Positions 35,317 to 45,163 of a DNA stretch of 64,000 bases are shown piece after piece. The notes under the pieces were generated by a model. The model worked only from the letters and a program-made list of their open reading frames with translations, did no database searches and had not been told where the DNA came from. The DNA lies in the NCBI RefSeq assembly GCF_011304355.1, contig NZ_CP049888.1, positions 868,001 through 932,000 of the forward strand, given 5' to 3'. This stretch comes from Weissella coleopterorum. GTDB taxonomy: Bacteria; Bacillota; Bacilli; Lactobacillales; Lactobacillaceae. Each line of letters starts with the position of its first letter. Position 1 is the stretch's first letter. The position numbers and the translations under genes are program-made.

Positions 35317-37101
35317 ATGGCATCAGAACATATTGAACAAAAATTAGCTTTATTACCAGACCTACCCGGTTCTTATCAAATGAAAGATTTAAACGGTAAA
35401 ATCATCTACGTCGGTAAAGCAAAAAGTTTAAAAAATCGAGTGCGTTCATATTTCAAAAGCGAGCATGACGGTAAAACAGCTGAATTAGTTCGAAATATTG
35501 CTGATTTTGATTTTATCGTAACTAGCTCTGAAAAGGAGTCGTTACTACTTGAGATTACTTTGATTCAGAAATACCAACCTTATTTTAATATCCGACTTAA
35601 GCGTGGGACGGGATATCCCTATATTAAAATTACGAATGAACGGGATCCGCAGATTGAATTAGTCAGCATTGTTAAGAAAGATAATGCTCAATATTTTGGA
35701 CCATACCCTAACGTTTATGCCGCACAAGAAACGTTACATTTTATTCAAAAGAATTATCCCTTGAGGCGGTGTAGCGGATTTCAAGGGCGCCCATGTTTGT
35801 ACGCCAACATGGGGCAATGTTTAGGTGCTTGCTGGCGAGAAGTTCCGGTTATGGAATATCAAACTCAAATTAAAAAGATTCAAAGCTTTTTAGCGGGAAA
35901 TACGCAAACAGTAGCCAAACAGTTACGAGAAAAAATGGACGTGGCCGCTGACAAACTAGAGTTTGAAAGAGCTGCAGATATTCGAGACCAGTTAAACTTT
36001 ATTGCAGAAACGGTCGAAAAGCAGAAAATTATTTCTAAGGACGGGACTCCACGGGATCTGTTCAATTTTTATATGGATAAGGGATGGTTATCTGTTCAAA
36101 TTTTCTTTATTCGACAGGCCCGGCTTTTAAAACGAGAAAAACGGTTGTTTGCGATTGTGGATGAGCCAGCTGAAGAGTTAACTAGTTTTATTTTACAGTT
36201 TTACAATCGTAAAAATACGGTTTTACCCAAAGAAATATTGGTTCCAGACGGTGTTGATACGGAGTTGATCAGTTCAGTTTTAAAAACAGAAGTCCGAACT
36301 CCTAAACGTGGTGAGAAAAAAGAATTAATGAATTTAGCGATTAAGAATGCCAAAATTGTACTTGATGAAAAATTCCGATTAATGGAAATGAATGAGCAAA
36401 AAACCAACGGAGCGATGCAAGAAATTGCCGATGCGCTGGGGATTAACGAAATTCATCGGATTGAAGCATTTGATCATTCACATACTCAAGGTGAAGAAAT
36501 TGTTTCAGCAATGGTTGTTTTTGAAGATGGAGTCCCTAATAAACAAAAATATCGTAAGTATAAAATTAAAAGTGTTAACCATGCAGATGAACGGGCGGAA
36601 ACAATGGAAGTTATCCGACGCCGTTATTCCAGACTTTTAAAAGAACATGAGAAATTACCTGATTTGGTGCTGATGGATGGTGGCGTGATTCAATTAAATG
36701 CAGCCCGGGAAGTTTTGGAGGATGAATTAGGATTAGTTGATCTCCCTGTTGCAGCGATGGTAAAAAATGACCATCATAAGACGGCAGATTTGTTGAAATC
36801 TGAGGGAAGTCAGCATACGCAACTAGATCCTAAATCACAAGGATTTTTCCTATTACAAAGAATTCAGGATGAGGTACATCGATTTGTAATAACTTTTCAT
36901 CGAAATCTACGTTCAAAATCATCTTTGGGTTCAAAGTTGGACGAAATTACAGGAATTGGACCAAAAACAAGACAAAAACTACTAACGAAATATGGTTCTT
37001 TAAGTAAGATTGAGAAGGCATCAAAGGAAGAATTAAAGCAATTAGGTCTTTCAGAAAAGGTTATTCAAGCATTGAAAATTTCATTAGGAGCAATTCATTA
37101 A
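35317..37101 (+). CDS. uvrC: Excinuclease ABC subunit UvrC
   Basis: Makes the dual incisions of nucleotide excision repair with UvrA and UvrB. The 594-residue protein has the GIY-YIG nuclease domain (LPGSYQMKD and IIYVGKAKSLKNRV, about 12-50) and a UVR UvrB-binding domain (about 200-235). The RNase H-like C-terminal nuclease follows (EAFDHSHTQGEEIVSAMVVF and LVLMDGG). Tandem helix-hairpin-helix motifs close the protein (ITGIGPKTRQKLLTKYGS). AAAGAGGGG precedes the ATG. No terminator is obvious before obgE, only a hairpin without T run at 37172-37193. Confidence 0.97.
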   Translation: MASEHIEQKLALLPDLPGSYQMKDLNGKIIYVGKAKSLKNRVRSYFKSEHDGKTAELVRNIADFDFIVTSSEKESLLLEITLIQKYQPYFNIRLKRGTGYPYIKITNERDPQIELVSIVKKDNAQYFGPYPNVYAAQETLHFIQKNYPLRRCSGFQGRPCLYANMGQCLGACWREVPVMEYQTQIKKIQSFLAGNTQTVAKQLREKMDVAADKLEFERAADIRDQLNFIAETVEKQKIISKDGTPRDLFNFYMDKGWLSVQIFFIRQARLLKREKRLFAIVDEPAEELTSFILQFYNRKNTVLPKEILVPDGVDTELISSVLKTEVRTPKRGEKKELMNLAIKNAKIVLDEKFRLMEMNEQKTNGAMQEIADALGINEIHRIEAFDHSHTQGEEIVSAMVVFEDGVPNKQKYRKYKIKSVNHADERAETMEVIRRRYSRLLKEHEKLPDLVLMDGGVIQLNAAREVLEDELGLVDLPVAAMVKNDHHKTADLLKSEGSQHTQLDPKSQGFFLLQRIQDEVHRFVITFHRNLRSKSSLGSKLDEITGIGPKTRQKLLTKYGSLSKIEKASKEELKQLGLSEKVIQALKISLGAIH

Positions 37102-37213
37102 GGGAGTTATTAGCATTATCAAGCTAAATACGATACAATAGATAAGTTAATATCGCATTAAATCTAGGCTAGTAGAATCGATTGTGATTCTACTTGATAG
37201 ATTTTAAAGTAAG

Positions 37214-37242
37214 TTTACAGGCTCTAATCAGATGATTATATG
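37214..37242 (+). promoter_or_regulatory. Candidate promoter of obgE
   Basis: TTTACA and TATATG are separated by 17 bases, putting the start about 15 bases before the obgE start codon at 37264. An in-frame ATG at 37240 would lie on the -10 box and is disfavoured. Confidence 0.45.
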
Positions 37243-37263
37243 AAGCAGAAAGGTGGGACGACG

Positions 37264-38574
37264 ATGGCATTCGTTGACCAAGTAAAAGTATTTGTTAAAG
37301 GTGGAAAAGGTGGCGATGGTGCTGTTTCTTTCCGACATGAAAAATATATTAATATGGGGGGACCTTTTGGAGGTGACGGAGGTCACGGTGGTGATGTCAT
37401 CTTGGTTGTTGATGAAGGTCTACGTACTTTGATGGATTTCCGCTATAAAAGTCACTTCAAGGCAACTCCTGGTGGCAACGGTGCCACTAAAGGAATGACA
37501 GGAGCGTCCGCAGAAGATATGATTATCCGAGTGCCACAAGGAACGACGGTAACTAATGCCGAAACTGGTGAATTAATTGGTGATTTAGTTGATAAAGACG
37601 ACCGTTTGGTAGTTGCTGCGGGTGGTCGTGGTGGTCGTGGAAATATTCGATTTGCTTCATCGAAAAACCCAGCACCAGAAATTGCTGAAAATGGAGAGCC
37701 TGGACAAGAGCTTGATATTCGCATGGAATTAAAAGTGTTGGCCGACGTTGGACTGGTTGGCTTCCCATCCGTTGGAAAGTCAACTCTTTTGTCGGTGGTA
37801 ACGGCAGCTAAGCCAAAAATTGCTGAATATCATTTTACAACGCTGGTTCCTAATTTAGGGATGGTACGATTAAATGATGGTCGAGATTTTGTGATGGCTG
37901 ATTTACCAGGATTGATCGAAGGAGCTTCAGACGGAGTAGGACTTGGAATTCAATTTCTACGACATGTTGAACGGACTCGCGTAATTTTACACTTGATTGA
38001 TATGAGTGGCGTTGATCCTGACTCAGATCCTTATGATAATTATCAACAAATTAATCATGAACTTGCTGAATATGATCCTGCTTTGCTAGATCGACCACAA
38101 ATTATTGTTCCAACAAAGATGGATATGCCCGATGCACCTGAAGCTTTGGCTAAATTTAAGGCCAAGTTAGAGCAAGATCCTGACTTTGATCCCGACACGA
38201 TTATGATGCCAATTTCTTCTTTGACACGGGATGGATTAGAACCACTTTTGCAAAAGACGGCAAATGTATTGGATGAGACAGATGCGTTCATTGCTCAAGA
38301 AATGCAATCAGCACCTGAAGAATCAACCGTTTATGAATATAAAGAAAATGAACAACCGTTTGAAATTATTCGAGAAGACGATCATTATTGGATCTTAACT
38401 GGGGATGAGCTGGAAAATCTGTTCAAGCGAACTAATGTTAATTTCACGGAGTCATTGATGCGTTTTGCTCGACAATTACGTACGATGGGAGTTGATGATG
38501 CTTTGCGGAAAGCAGGGGCTGAAAATGGTGATACGGTACAAATTTTAGACTTCCAATTTGAATTTGAAGACTAA
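37264..38574 (+). CDS. obgE: GTPase ObgE/CgtA
   Basis: Essential GTPase linked to 50S assembly and the stringent response. I start at the ATG encoding [14 protein letters not shown], preceded by AAAGGTGGG, giving 436 residues. The glycine-rich Obg fold covers about 1-158 ([24 protein letters not shown]). The G domain follows, with [11 protein letters not shown] (about 168) and DLPGLIEGA, and then the C-terminal OCT domain (about 355-436). yigZ follows after 22 bases. Confidence 0.97.
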   Translation: MAFVDQVKVFVKGGKGGDGAVSFRHEKYINMGGPFGGDGGHGGDVILVVDEGLRTLMDFRYKSHFKATPGGNGATKGMTGASAEDMIIRVPQGTTVTNAETGELIGDLVDKDDRLVVAAGGRGGRGNIRFASSKNPAPEIAENGEPGQELDIRMELKVLADVGLVGFPSVGKSTLLSVVTAAKPKIAEYHFTTLVPNLGMVRLNDGRDFVMADLPGLIEGASDGVGLGIQFLRHVERTRVILHLIDMSGVDPDSDPYDNYQQINHELAEYDPALLDRPQIIVPTKMDMPDAPEALAKFKAKLEQDPDFDPDTIMMPISSLTRDGLEPLLQKTANVLDETDAFIAQEMQSAPEESTVYEYKENEQPFEIIREDDHYWILTGDELENLFKRTNVNFTESLMRFARQLRTMGVDDALRKAGAENGDTVQILDFQFEFED

Positions 38575-38596
38575 GTTAGTTAAGGGGTGATCGAAC

Positions 38597-39268
38597 GTGG
38601 AACAAGCGTATATCACTATAAAACAATCACATTTCAATTATGAGCAAACCATCAAGAAGTCTCGGTTCATCGTCCAAATGCAGCGGGTGCAAACTGAAGA
38701 AGAAGCTCGAAATTTTATTCAACAGGTTAAGAAAGAACACGCTAAGGCCAATCATAATGTCTGGACCTATGTTTTGGGTCGACAATCAGAGATTCAGCGG
38801 GCCTCAGATGATGGTGAGCCAAGTGGAACTGCTGGAACACCAATGTTAGAAGTTTTAAATAACAACCACATCAAAGACGTCGTGGTGGTTCAAACTCGAT
38901 ATTTTGGTGGGATTAAATTAGGTGCGGGCGGCTTAATTCGTGCTTATGCTGGTACGTTAGCCGAGGCGGTGGTTGCGGTTGGACTAGTGCAAAGAGTGGC
39001 ACAAACAGAATTAGTTATTACGATTGAATATGCTCAATTTGAACGCATTAAATATTGGTTAACAGAGTATAGTTTGGCAATTAATGAAACCAATTTTACC
39101 GATCAAGTGAGTTTGATTGTGCCAGTTAATGAGCATGAATTGGATCTAATTAAAGATCAATTAATAGATTTGACACATGGGCAAGTTGATTTAACTATCC
39201 GTGGCCAAATTTGGAATGAAATCCCCTTTCAACGAAGTATTAATGGTCAAACAAAAACTCGTTATTAA
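38597..39268 (+). CDS. YigZ/IMPACT family protein
   Basis: A 223-residue member of the conserved UPF0029/IMPACT family. The N-terminal IMPACT domain shows SRFIVQMQRV, a central ASDDGEPSGTAGTPMLE (about residues 73-89), and TRYFGGIKLGAGGLIRAYAG (about 104-123). A C-terminal DUF1949 domain follows. Bacterial members have an uncertain role, with links to translation suggested for eukaryotic IMPACT. The start is GTG, preceded by AAGGGGTGA at 38582. A terminator follows. Confidence 0.93.
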   Translation: MEQAYITIKQSHFNYEQTIKKSRFIVQMQRVQTEEEARNFIQQVKKEHAKANHNVWTYVLGRQSEIQRASDDGEPSGTAGTPMLEVLNNNHIKDVVVVQTRYFGGIKLGAGGLIRAYAGTLAEAVVAVGLVQRVAQTELVITIEYAQFERIKYWLTEYSLAINETNFTDQVSLIVPVNEHELDLIKDQLIDLTHGQVDLTIRGQIWNEIPFQRSINGQTKTRY

Positions 39269-39306
39269 TCTTAAATTTGATTAAAAAAAACAAAAAACAT
39301 TGCAAC

Positions 39307-39347
39307 AGCACTTAAAGTCGTGGTATTTTTGACTGTGAGTGCTTTTT
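39307..39347 (+). terminator. Intrinsic terminator of obgE-yigZ
   Basis: AGCACT pairs with AGTGCT, and inner AGTC pairs with GACT, followed by a T run. Confidence 0.75.
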
Positions 39348-39410
39348 ATAGTTACGGTGGTTAATCCAAAATATTAACTTTTTTATAAAAAATGAAGGTA
39401 GGCAAAATAG

Positions 39411-41522
39411 ATGGTAAAGACAAATACCTACGATGAAAATGATATTACGGTTCTAGAGGGCTTAGATGCCGTGCGGAAACGTCCGGGTATGTATATCGGT
39501 TCAACGGATGGAAAAGGACTACATCATTTAGTATATGAGATCTTTGATAATGCCGTAGATGAGGCGTTAGCTGGCTTCGGTCAAGAAATTAATGTATCCA
39601 TCGGGGCAAACAATTCAATTAAAGTGGTTGATCACGGACGGGGAATGCCAGTTGGAATGCATGCTTCCGGTAAACCAACTCCTGAAGTTATTTTGACTGT
39701 TTTGCATGCAGGTGGGAAATTTGGTCAAGGGGGTTATAAGACTTCTGGTGGGTTGCACGGAGTCGGTTCATCCGTAGTGAATGCTTTGTCATCAAGTTTA
39801 ACGGTTACAATCGTTCGTGATGGTGTAAAGTATCAAGAACATTTCATTAATGGCGGACATCCTGATGGAACACTTGTTAATTTAGGCAAGACAAAAGCAG
39901 GGAATGGAACCACTGTTGAATTTCAGCCGGATAAGACGATTTTTTCAACTACAAATTATAATTTTGATATCCTAGCCGAGCGCTTACGCGAATCAGCCTT
40001 TTTATTGAGCGGAGTTAAAATTACACTGACTGATGAACGTTTGGGGCAAGAAAAGACTGAAGAATATCAATATAATGATGGAATTCGTTCCTTTGTGACT
40101 TATCTTAATGAAGATAAGACGATTATGGGGGATGTACTTTACTTTGATGGAATTGAAAAAGGAATTGAAGTTGAAGTGGCAGCCCAATATAATGATGGCT
40201 ATTCTGAGACAACCATGTCCTTTGTTAATAATGTGCGAACGCCTGGTGGAGGAACCCATGAAGCTGGATTACGATCTGCTTGGACTAAAGCCTTTAATGA
40301 GTACGCACGCAAAGTTAATTTATTAAAAGATAAAGATAAGAATCTTGAAGGTTCTGATGTACGCGAAGGTTTGTCGGCAGTCATCTCACTTCGAATTCCT
40401 GAAGAACTCTTGCAATTTGAGGGACAAACCAAAGAGAAGTTGGGGACACCTGAAGCGCGTTCAATTGTAGATAGCGTGGTTGCAGAGCAATTAGGCTTTT
40501 ATTTGATGGAAAATGGGACGTTTTCGCAAGAATTAATTCGTAAGTCGTTGCGGGCAAGAGAAGCCCGCGAAGCAGCACGTAAAGCACGTGAAGATGCACG
40601 AACTGGTAAAAAAAGGGGAAATAAAGATCGAGTTCTATCGGGTAAGTTAACCCCTGCACAGTCCAAAAATGCTAAACAAAATGAATTGTTTTTGGTTGAG
40701 GGAGATTCTGCCGGAGGTTCTGCTAAACAAGGACGTGATCGTAAATTCCAGGCGATTTTACCTTTGCGAGGAAAAGTTTTGAATACTGAGAAGGCTAAGT
40801 TAGCCGATATCATGAAAAATGAAGAAATCGCAACTATGATCTATACCATCGGTGCGGGGGTTGGATCTGAATTTGACGTGAGTGCTTCTCATTATGACAA
40901 AGTTATTATTATGACTGACGCGGATGATGATGGGGCCCACATCCAAACGTTGTTATTGACCTTCTTTTATAAATATATGCGGCCTTTAGTGGAGGCTGGG
41001 AAAGTATATATCGCTTTGCCACCGCTATATATGTTACGGAAGGGGACTAAGAAACAAACTATTAGTTATGCTTGGACCAATGAACAATTAGCTGAAAAAG
41101 AGAAAGAAATAGGGCGTGGATACACGCTACAACGTTTCAAGGGACTCGGTGAAATGAATGCTGAGCAGCTCTGGGACACGACCATGGATCCAACGAGCCG
41201 AACGTTAATTCGAATTACCATTGATGATGCCATGATGGCTGAAAAGCGTGTCACAACCTTGATGGGAGATAAAGTTGAGCCCCGTCGGAAATGGATTGAG
41301 AGTCACGTGGCTTTCTCATTAGCGGATGAAGCTTCTATCTTAGATAAGCAAAATGAGCTCGATGAAAACCCTCATGCAATCGATGAAACACAGTTAGCAA
41401 CTACACCTATTGTCGTGGACGATCAGCAAGAACAAGCATCAGCAGCAAGTTCGACGAACAATACCAATGAACCATTAACTGATTTTTTTAAACCAGAAAT
41501 TAAAAATTGGGATAGTGAATAA
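39411..41522 (+). CDS. parE: DNA topoisomerase IV subunit B
   Basis: ATPase subunit of topoisomerase IV, which decatenates daughter chromosomes. At 703 residues it is somewhat longer than usual. A GHKL ATPase domain carries VYEIFDNAVDEAL and GGLHGVGSSVVNAL, then a transducer domain, then TOPRIM with LVEGDSAGGSAKQG and DADDDGAHI. About 60 acidic, low-complexity residues extend past the conserved end. Pairing with parC and the YIGSTDGKGLHHLVYEI N-terminus argue for ParE over GyrB. The ATG has GAAGG upstream; parC starts 21 bases after the stop. Confidence 0.95.
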   Translation: MVKTNTYDENDITVLEGLDAVRKRPGMYIGSTDGKGLHHLVYEIFDNAVDEALAGFGQEINVSIGANNSIKVVDHGRGMPVGMHASGKPTPEVILTVLHAGGKFGQGGYKTSGGLHGVGSSVVNALSSSLTVTIVRDGVKYQEHFINGGHPDGTLVNLGKTKAGNGTTVEFQPDKTIFSTTNYNFDILAERLRESAFLLSGVKITLTDERLGQEKTEEYQYNDGIRSFVTYLNEDKTIMGDVLYFDGIEKGIEVEVAAQYNDGYSETTMSFVNNVRTPGGGTHEAGLRSAWTKAFNEYARKVNLLKDKDKNLEGSDVREGLSAVISLRIPEELLQFEGQTKEKLGTPEARSIVDSVVAEQLGFYLMENGTFSQELIRKSLRAREAREAARKAREDARTGKKRGNKDRVLSGKLTPAQSKNAKQNELFLVEGDSAGGSAKQGRDRKFQAILPLRGKVLNTEKAKLADIMKNEEIATMIYTIGAGVGSEFDVSASHYDKVIIMTDADDDGAHIQTLLLTFFYKYMRPLVEAGKVYIALPPLYMLRKGTKKQTISYAWTNEQLAEKEKEIGRGYTLQRFKGLGEMNAEQLWDTTMDPTSRTLIRITIDDAMMAEKRVTTLMGDKVEPRRKWIESHVAFSLADEASILDKQNELDENPHAIDETQLATTPIVVDDQQEQASAASSTNNTNEPLTDFFKPEIKNWDSE

Positions 41523-41543
41523 AAAAGTAAGGAGGTGCTAATT

Positions 41544-44014
41544 ATGCCAGAAAAGTCCAAAAATGGTTCAATTCAAGAACTTTCATTAGAGGCAGTCATG
41601 GGTGATCGGTTTGGAAGATATTCCAAATATATTATTCAAGAACGAGCCTTACCAGATATTCGAGATGGATTAAAGCCTGTCCAACGGCGTATTCTCTATG
41701 CGATGAGTAAAGATGGAAATACTTATGATAAACAATTCCGTAAATCAGCCAAATCTGTTGGTAATGTCATGGGTAACTTTCACCCACACGGTGATTCTTC
41801 AATCTATGAAGCGATGGTTCGAATGTCGCAGGATTGGAAACTACGAACACCACTAATTGAGATGCATGGAAATAATGGTTCAATTGATAATGATCCAGCT
41901 GCAGCGATGCGATACACGGAAGCACGTTTATCAAAACTAGCTGGTGAAATGCTTCGTGATTTAGAAAAAGAAACCGTTGAGATGGTTTTGAATTTCGATG
42001 ATACGGAATACGAACCGACCGTCCTACCAGGGCATTTTCCCAATTTATTGGTCAATGGAGCTACGGGAATTTCAGCTGGATATGCGACTGAAATTCCTCC
42101 ACATAATCTAGGCGAAGTCGTTGATGCAGTGATTTATCTATTAAGTCATCCGCAGGCAAATACTGATCAATTGATGGAATTTGTTAAAGGACCTGATTTT
42201 CCAACTGGAGCAATTATTCAAGGGGCTAGTGGTCTAAAGAAAGCGTACGAAACCGGTAAGGGTAAAATTGTTGTTCGCGCCAAAACGCAAATTGAAGCGA
42301 TCAAAGGCGGAAAGCAGTTGATTCGTATTTCAGAAATTCCGTATGAAGTAAACAAGGCTGCACTCGTGCATAAAATTGATGAACTACGCTTAAACAAAGA
42401 GGTAGCTGGCTTGACGGAAGTACGTGATGAATCAGATCGTGACGGTTTGACGATTGCCATTGAAGTCGCTAAAGATGGAAATGCTGAAGGTATTCTACAG
42501 TATTTGTTTAAAAAAACAGATCTACAAATTGCTTATAATTTTAATATGGTGGCGATTCATCAAGAACGACCAGTTCTATTTAGTTTAAAAACTGCCTTAC
42601 AAGCATTTATTGAACATCAACGTGAAATTATTATGAAGCGGACGACTTTTGATCTTAAAAAAACCCAAGAACGACTTCATATTGTTGATGGTTTAATTAA
42701 AGCGTTATCGATTTTGGATCAAGTCATTGCCACAATTCGCGCATCTAAGGATCGGAAAGGTGCTAAGCAAAATTTAATTGACCAATATCAATTTACCGAA
42801 GCTCAATCTGAAGCGATTGTGACATTACAACTTTATCGATTAAGCAATACCGATGTGACACAATTACAAAGCGAAGCGGAAAAGTTGCGGGACTTGATTC
42901 AAAAATATCAATTAATTTTGAATGAGCCAAAAGAACTGACTAAAGTATTAAAACGCGAATTATTAGCCATCAAAAAAGAATACTCAACGCCCCGTTTGAC
43001 AGAAATTCAAGCTGAAGTACAAGAAATTAAAATCGATAAGACCGTGATGATTGCAGATGAAGATGTTGTAATGTTAGTATCTAAAGCTGGTTATGTGAAG
43101 CGTTCTTCACTACGTTCATATAGTGCTTCAGGGCATGACAATGGACTACGCGACGATGATGAAGTGGTTTATATGGAGAAAGTTAATACACTACAGCATG
43201 CGTTCATCTTTACTAATTATGGAAATGTAATTTATCGACCAGTGAATGAAATCCCAGAATTCAAATGGAAAGACGCAGGTGAACATCTTTCTCAAACAAT
43301 TAATGATTTACAAAGTGATGAATCAATTATAAAGGTGATGGTGCTTGATGATATTGAGCAACTCAAAGGCCAGTGGTTAGTAGCATCAAATGAGGGCTAT
43401 ATTAAGCGGCTCGACTTTTCTACACTAGCGCCACGTAGTAGCTATAAAAAGCGTTCAATGCCAATGATTAAGTTTAAAAATACAAATGGCGTAGTTGCTT
43501 TATTACAATTTATTAAAGCTTCCGAGCAAGTTCAGCCGTTAGATGTAATTTTGATTACTCAAAAGGCGCAAGGACTGCGTTACAGTCTTGATGAAGTTCC
43601 GGTTCAAGGGAACCGGACGGCTGGTGTTAAAGCAATTAATCTGAGGCTGGACGATCAACTGATTGGTGGCGGAGTGTCAAAAGATGGTCAAGCCTTACAT
43701 TTTATTTCTAATCGTGGTGCATATAAATTGATGAAAACAGATGAAATTCCGGTCACTTCAAGGGCTAAAAAAGGGTTGCCATTATGCGCGAATTAAAGAA
43801 GGATTCGCATCAGATTATTGCGGTTGTGATTACGGAAAGTAAAGACATGCCCCAGTTATCAATTTTGACTGATCAAAATCAGAATGTGGTGGTTAATCCA
43901 AATGAATATTCATTTAGTCAACGTCAAAGTAATGGTAGTTTTGTCGTGGAATCACAAAAAGTAGGAATGCCTGTTATGATGCATACCAATAATCTTGAAT
44001 TGATTTTGAATTAA
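41544..44014 (+). pseudogene. parC: DNA topoisomerase IV subunit A, reading frame broken by a single-base frameshift
   Basis: Breakage-reunion subunit of topoisomerase IV. I start at the ATG encoding MPEKSKN, eight bases after AAGGAGG; an in-frame GTG at 41535 overlaps that site. The winged helix and catalytic tyrosine are intact (AAAMRYTEARL, Tyr at about residue 117), as is the quinolone region HPHGDSSIYEAM. The first frame stops at 43796 after 750 residues. The family's C-terminal LRELK region continues from about 43776 to 44014 in the -1 frame (MRELKKDSHQI). Restoring one base in the A6G3 run at 43767-43775 gives SRAKKGVAIMRELK, the expected junction. Together the two parts have normal ParC length (about 820 residues). 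It may be a sequence error, a real truncation, or rescued by slippage. Confidence 0.88.
43767..43775 (+). other. Frameshift site in parC (A6G3 run)
   Basis: The run AAAAAAGGG is followed by TTGCC. The reading frame AAA AAA GGG leads to an early stop. One extra base here (most simply a fourth G) restores the conserved protein. The A6 run could allow polymerase slippage, but the classical tandem slippery heptamer does not fit, because the base before the As is T. Confidence 0.8.
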
Positions 44015-44081
44015 GAGTGCTGAAATAGAGTGGTTATAGTAAAATATAAATGAAATATAACTTAGAAAGTTGGAGTGAAAA

Positions 44082-44990
44082 ATGACGAAAAAATTAGTTT
44101 TTGGACATCAAAATCCTGATACCGATACGATTGCATCGGCGATTGCAGCATCATATTTCTTGAATCAGACGATGGGAGAAGAGACAGAAGCAGTTGCCCT
44201 GGGGAAGCCAAACGCTGAGACACAATTTACTTTGGATTATTTTAAGCTTGAACCATTACGGATTATTGAAAATGCCGAAACACCACAAGTTTATTTGGTG
44301 GACCATAATGAAACGTCTCAATCAGTTAAAAACATTGATGATGTTGAAGTTGTGGGAGTTTATGATCACCATAAAATTAACTTTAGCTCAAATGCTCCAC
44401 TTTGGTTTATCAATATGCCATTGGGGTCAGTTGCAACTGTTTTATATTATGAATTTAAAAAGAGTAATACTGAAATTCCAAGTACGGTTGCTGGAATGAT
44501 GGCCTCAGCTATTATTTCTGATACTTTACTTTTGAAGAGTCCCACCACAACTTCAATGGATCAACCTGCCTTAGAGGCATTGGCTGAAATTGCAGGTATT
44601 CAAGATTATGAAGCTTATGGTCTTGAATTATTGAAGGCTGGAACGAATTTGTCAAGTCGAACGGCACAAGAATTAATTGATGGTGACGCCAAGTCATTTG
44701 ATTTTAATGGACATGCTTTCCGCATTGGTCAAGTTAACACAGTTGATATTGACGAAGCTTTGGCACGCCAAAGTGAATTTGAGGAAGCTATGGCAGCAGA
44801 AGGTTATGATAACTTCTTATTTGTCATTACTGATATCTTAAATTCTAATTCAAAAGCGTTATATTTGGGAAATGCTGAGAACGAAGTCGCCAAGGCCTTT
44901 GATACCAATATTGAAAATAATGTTTTAAACTTACCAGGAGTTGTCTCTCGTAAAAAACAAGTTGTACCTCCTTTGACAGCTGTATTTTAA
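44082..44990 (+). CDS. ppaC: Manganese-dependent inorganic pyrophosphatase
   Basis: DHH-family (class II) pyrophosphatase that removes PPi from biosynthesis. The 302-residue protein shows FGHQNPDTDTIASAIA (metal His and Asp, about 6-21), VDHNE (about 73-77), YDHHKI (about 95-100) and the C-terminal SRKKQVVPPL substrate-binding signature. TTGGAGTG precedes the ATG. A strong terminator follows. It stands alone. Confidence 0.97.
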   Translation: MTKKLVFGHQNPDTDTIASAIAASYFLNQTMGEETEAVALGKPNAETQFTLDYFKLEPLRIIENAETPQVYLVDHNETSQSVKNIDDVEVVGVYDHHKINFSSNAPLWFINMPLGSVATVLYYEFKKSNTEIPSTVAGMMASAIISDTLLLKSPTTTSMDQPALEALAEIAGIQDYEAYGLELLKAGTNLSSRTAQELIDGDAKSFDFNGHAFRIGQVNTVDIDEALARQSEFEEAMAAEGYDNFLFVITDILNSNSKALYLGNAENEVAKAFDTNIENNVLNLPGVVSRKKQVVPPLTAVF

Positions 44991-44997
44991 ATTGATT

Positions 44998-45034
44998 AAA
45001 CCAAAGTTCAAATTTAATTGAACTTTGGTTTTTC
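44998..45034 (+). terminator. Intrinsic terminator of ppaC
   Basis: AAACCAAAGTTCAA pairs with TTGAACTTTGGTTT with a short AT loop and a T run. Confidence 0.93.
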
Positions 45035-45095
45035 TTTCTAGAAATAGAATGTGAAATAAATGTCTAATTTGCTATAAAATTTTAAAATAATAAGG

Positions 45096-45101
45096 TATAA
45101 T
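45096..45101 (+). promoter_or_regulatory. -10 element of dagK
   Basis: A perfect TATAAT followed by G. A TTGCTA lies 21 bases upstream, which is too far to be a good -35 box. The predicted start is near 45108. Confidence 0.45.
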
Positions 45102-45108
45102 GAAATAG

Positions 45109-45132
45109 TTTTGTGTATCGAGATGCACAAAA
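45109..45132 (+). promoter_or_regulatory. Stem-loop at the predicted 5' end of the dagK message
   Basis: TTTTGTGTAT pairs with ATGCACAAAA (one G-U pair) around a CGAG loop. It begins at the predicted transcription start, a position that in other bacteria can protect messages from 5'-dependent decay. Confidence 0.45.
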
Positions 45133-45163
45133 ACGATAATTAAGATGAGGGGCGGTCAGATTA

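Noticed and set aside
43767..43796. Programmed -1 ribosomal frameshifting in parC as the main explanation.
   Set aside because: The zero-frame codons are GCT AAA AAA GGG, so tandem slippage would need a TAA pairing at the P site; no obvious downstream stimulatory stem was seen. A simple indel explains it better, although slippage is not excluded.
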